Below, one piece after another: positions 4,706 to 6,053 of a stretch of DNA of 6,053 nucleotides. The notes beneath the pieces are model-generated. The model saw nothing but the letters and a program-made list of their open reading frames with translations. It was not told the DNA's origin and did no database searches. Made by a program: the position numbers and the translations under genes. Positions within the stretch are counted from its first letter, which is position 1, and each line of letters opens with the position of its first letter. Source of the DNA: Deferribacteraceae bacterium (GTDB lineage Bacteria; Chrysiogenota; Deferribacteres; Deferribacterales; JAISNW01); contig JAITJJ010000151.1 in the NCBI GenBank assembly GCA_031278965.1, positions 1 through 6,053 on the forward strand. The letters are read 5' to 3'.

Positions 4706-5887
4706 ATGAATAAAATGTTCTTAATGCTTATGCTCTTAAGCCTTACGGTTTTTATAGGCTACGGGTGCTCAAGTGATGATGATGACAACAATGCGCCGCA
4801 AACCCTGTCGGAGTGGTCGGGAACATGGCCCGCTGCCACCGCATGGCTTTCACATACTGACGTAAAAACCGCCATTGACGCCGCCGCCTCCGCAAACGGC
4901 GTGACTTCAAATTTCTTAAACGCCAGCTATGAAAAAATGATTGGAATTGACTTTGATAAAATGGAAATTTCAGGCAGCGCTATTACTTACACCGCCGGCG
5001 CAAACTCTCTTACGGTAAATTATGATTTTTCCGGGAAGTTCGGAGAAGGGGAAGAGGCCTGGTATGCCTTTGAAAGTTCGGATGCCGCAGCGGGAAACAA
5101 AAAATATTTAATCTTGCTCCCGCCCGAACAACACAGCGATGATACTCCTCTCCACTGGCACTTCCGCTATGGGGACACAGGTTTTGACAATCTCTTAAAT
5201 AATGCCGTGTGGTATGGGACGGTTTTTTCCGGAGATACTACAGATGCAAGCGTGGCAACCCAACTTACAAATGAGGGGCTTATAGGGATGGCTTTCTGGG
5301 TAAACGGCGGCACTAAATCCCTGTCGGAGTGGGAAGGGGACTGGACCATCAACCTGAAATATCTGTGGGATAGCGGAGGGAATTGGGAGGTCAGCAACAT
5401 TTACTATGAATACCTAAATGGATTTACTTATGGTGCCGGTAACACCTATCCCCAATGCGACAATGTGAAAGATTTTGAGGATAAACTTAAACCGATGTAC
5501 GACACAAAGCCAACCGCATCCATAGCTTCCCTCAGCATATCCGAAGGCGTTGTCCGCATATATGATCTTAATGCAACCGGGCAACCCTCCATAAACATTT
5601 ACTACAAGTATGACGGAAAGTATGACGGATTATATAATGACATCTGGTATGCTTTTGTTGCGGAAGATAGGGATGATGCTTATAAACACCTCCTCATTCG
5701 CGAGTTTGAGAAGGATTCCTATAACACTCCGGAACACTTCCACTTTAGGTATGGAAGCGTGGATTTTAATACTATGTTTACAGACCCTAATTACACAACT
5801 TGGTACCCCACCGGGGTTAGAACCAATTCTTCGGTGGAGGAGATTAAAGGGTGGCTGGACGACAGGCTTGATGCTCTCTGCGAATAG
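4706..5887 (+). CDS. Predicted lipoprotein with two tandem ZinT (YodA)-like metal-binding domains
   Basis: The 393-residue product begins with a signal peptide: Lys3, a hydrophobic stretch (4-20) and a lipobox-like IGYGC with lipid-acceptor Cys21. SSDDDDNN follows; Ser at +2 suggests the outer membrane. Two related halves follow. Each opens with LSEWxGxW (34-41 and 206-213), has a central WYAF (119-122 and 314-317), then TPxHxHFRYG (147-156 and 341-350), and ends near WYG/PT (169-172 and 366-369). This order matches ZinT, the periplasmic zinc-binding lipocalin-like protein of E. coli (LSDWDGVW near the start; three zinc-ligand His in HxnHFH). Half 1 has His143, His150 and His152; half 2 has Asp337, His344 and His346. 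Half 2 also carries Cys251 and Cys392, which could form a disulphide. Zinc or other metal capture or delivery is inferred. Canonical ZinT has one domain, so no symbol is given. The gene stands alone, with its own promoter and terminator. Confidence 0.85.
   Translation: MNKMFLMLMLLSLTVFIGYGCSSDDDDNNAPQTLSEWSGTWPAATAWLSHTDVKTAIDAAASANGVTSNFLNASYEKMIGIDFDKMEISGSAITYTAGANSLTVNYDFSGKFGEGEEAWYAFESSDAAAGNKKYLILLPPEQHSDDTPLHWHFRYGDTGFDNLLNNAVWYGTVFSGDTTDASVATQLTNEGLIGMAFWVNGGTKSLSEWEGDWTINLKYLWDSGGNWEVSNIYYEYLNGFTYGAGNTYPQCDNVKDFEDKLKPMYDTKPTASIASLSISEGVVRIYDLNATGQPSINIYYKYDGKYDGLYNDIWYAFVAEDRDDAYKHLLIREFEKDSYNTPEHFHFRYGSVDFNTMFTDPNYTTWYPTGVRTNSSVEEIKGWLDDRLDALCE
4803..4816 (+). repeat. 14-bp direct repeat at the start of ZinT-like domain 1
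   Basis: CCCTGTCGGAGTGG here is repeated exactly at 5319-5332, where domain 2 begins, 516 bp apart and in the same reading frame. It encodes the LSEW motif. Identity across synonymous positions points to a past duplication or local gene conversion. Confidence 0.7.
5319..5332 (+). repeat. 14-bp direct repeat at the start of ZinT-like domain 2
   Basis: Exact second copy of the 14-mer at 4803-4816. The spacing of 516 bp equals 172 codons, the period of the two-domain protein at this point. Confidence 0.7.
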
Positions 5888-5907
5888 CTTCTCTCAAATA
5901 TAAATTG

Positions 5908-5951
5908 GGCGGAATCCGTGCAGCTAAAAAAACAACAGTATGGATTCCGCC
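5908..5951. terminator. Inverted repeat, likely transcription terminator after the lipoprotein gene
   Basis: GGCGGAATCC (5908-5917) pairs perfectly with GGATTCCGCC (5942-5951). Four further inner pairs, two of them G-U, can extend the stem to about 14 bp around a 16-base A-rich loop. It begins 20 bp after the TAG stop. The downstream T-tract on the plus strand (TTACTTT) is weak, so termination may be partial. The same hairpin could serve a convergent minus-strand gene entering from the right. Confidence 0.7.
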
Positions 5952-6000
5952 TTACTTTAGGCGCGAACTTATAAAAAGAACCAAGAAATCCCCATTTCAG

Positions 6001-6053
6001 TTACTGTGCGGTTTTATACTCTCCGTTTGCGATCCGCCTCTTTATATGCTTTT
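6001..6053 (-). CDS. Possible 3' tail of a minus-strand gene (very uncertain)
   Basis: Two minus-strand frames are open from the window edge. One ends at 6001 and reads KHIKRRIANGEYKTAQ; the other ends at 6014 and reads KAYKEADRKRRV. Both look like plausible charged protein ends, and the hairpin at 5908-5951 lies just beyond, as expected for a convergent terminator. With at most 17 codons visible, neither the frame nor the family can be settled, and no function is assigned. Confidence 0.2.
   Translation of the reverse strand, partial: KHIKRRIANGEYKTAQ

Noticed and set aside
5610..5903. 97-codon plus-strand frame overlapping the end of the lipoprotein gene
   Set aside because: It is a different phase of the second ZinT-like domain, with no family resemblance; the HFHFRYG motif supports the other frame.
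1..6053. CRISPR array, insertion sequence, tRNA gene or defence system
   Set aside because: No regularly spaced repeats, transposase motifs with terminal inverted repeats, tRNA-like cloverleaf or defence-family domains were seen on either strand.

Overview
The window reads as chromosomal core DNA of a flagellated, Gram-negative-type bacterium. It holds the 3' part of tsf (elongation factor EF-Ts), a tadA-fliD-fliS run on the minus strand, and a plus-strand gene for a predicted lipoprotein made of two ZinT-like metal-binding domains. EF-Ts is the short form with one C-terminal core subdomain, as in Thermus, cyanobacteria and Geobacter-like bacteria. FliD is very long. A lipoprotein signal with Ser at +2 suggests an outer membrane. 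These traits rule out a close enterobacterial relative but do not fix the phylum; no rRNA or other placing marker is present.

Layout. 1-617 (+): tsf, whose 5' end lies before the window. 618-704: short convergent gap with no strong terminator. 705-1121 (-): fliS, flagellin export chaperone. 1134-3953 (-): fliD, filament cap protein of 939 residues, separated from fliS by 12 bp that contain the fliS ribosome binding site. 3954-4029: a near-consensus sigma-28 (FliA) promoter and a strong ribosome binding site for fliD. 4030-4494 (-): tadA, the tRNA adenosine deaminase, with its own near-consensus sigma-70 promoter at 4522-4550. 4495-4705: divergent intergenic region, very AT-rich from about 4600, with an extended -10 promoter overlapped by a perfect 16-bp palindrome in front of the lipoprotein gene. 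4706-5887 (+): double ZinT-like lipoprotein. 5908-5951: strong inverted repeat, a likely terminator. 6001-6053: no assignable gene, possibly the tail of another minus-strand gene.

How the genes fit together. fliD and fliS form a late flagellar unit under sigma-28 control: FliD caps the growing filament and FliS keeps flagellin soluble and delivers it for export. tadA is housekeeping and appears to be transcribed independently, with possible read-through into fliD. The lipoprotein is unrelated to the flagellum; its domains suggest a periplasmic or surface role in zinc (or other divalent metal) binding, and the palindrome over its promoter is a plausible site for a metal-responsive repressor. 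The tandem ZinT architecture, with different predicted metal ligands in the two halves, is the most unusual item in the window.
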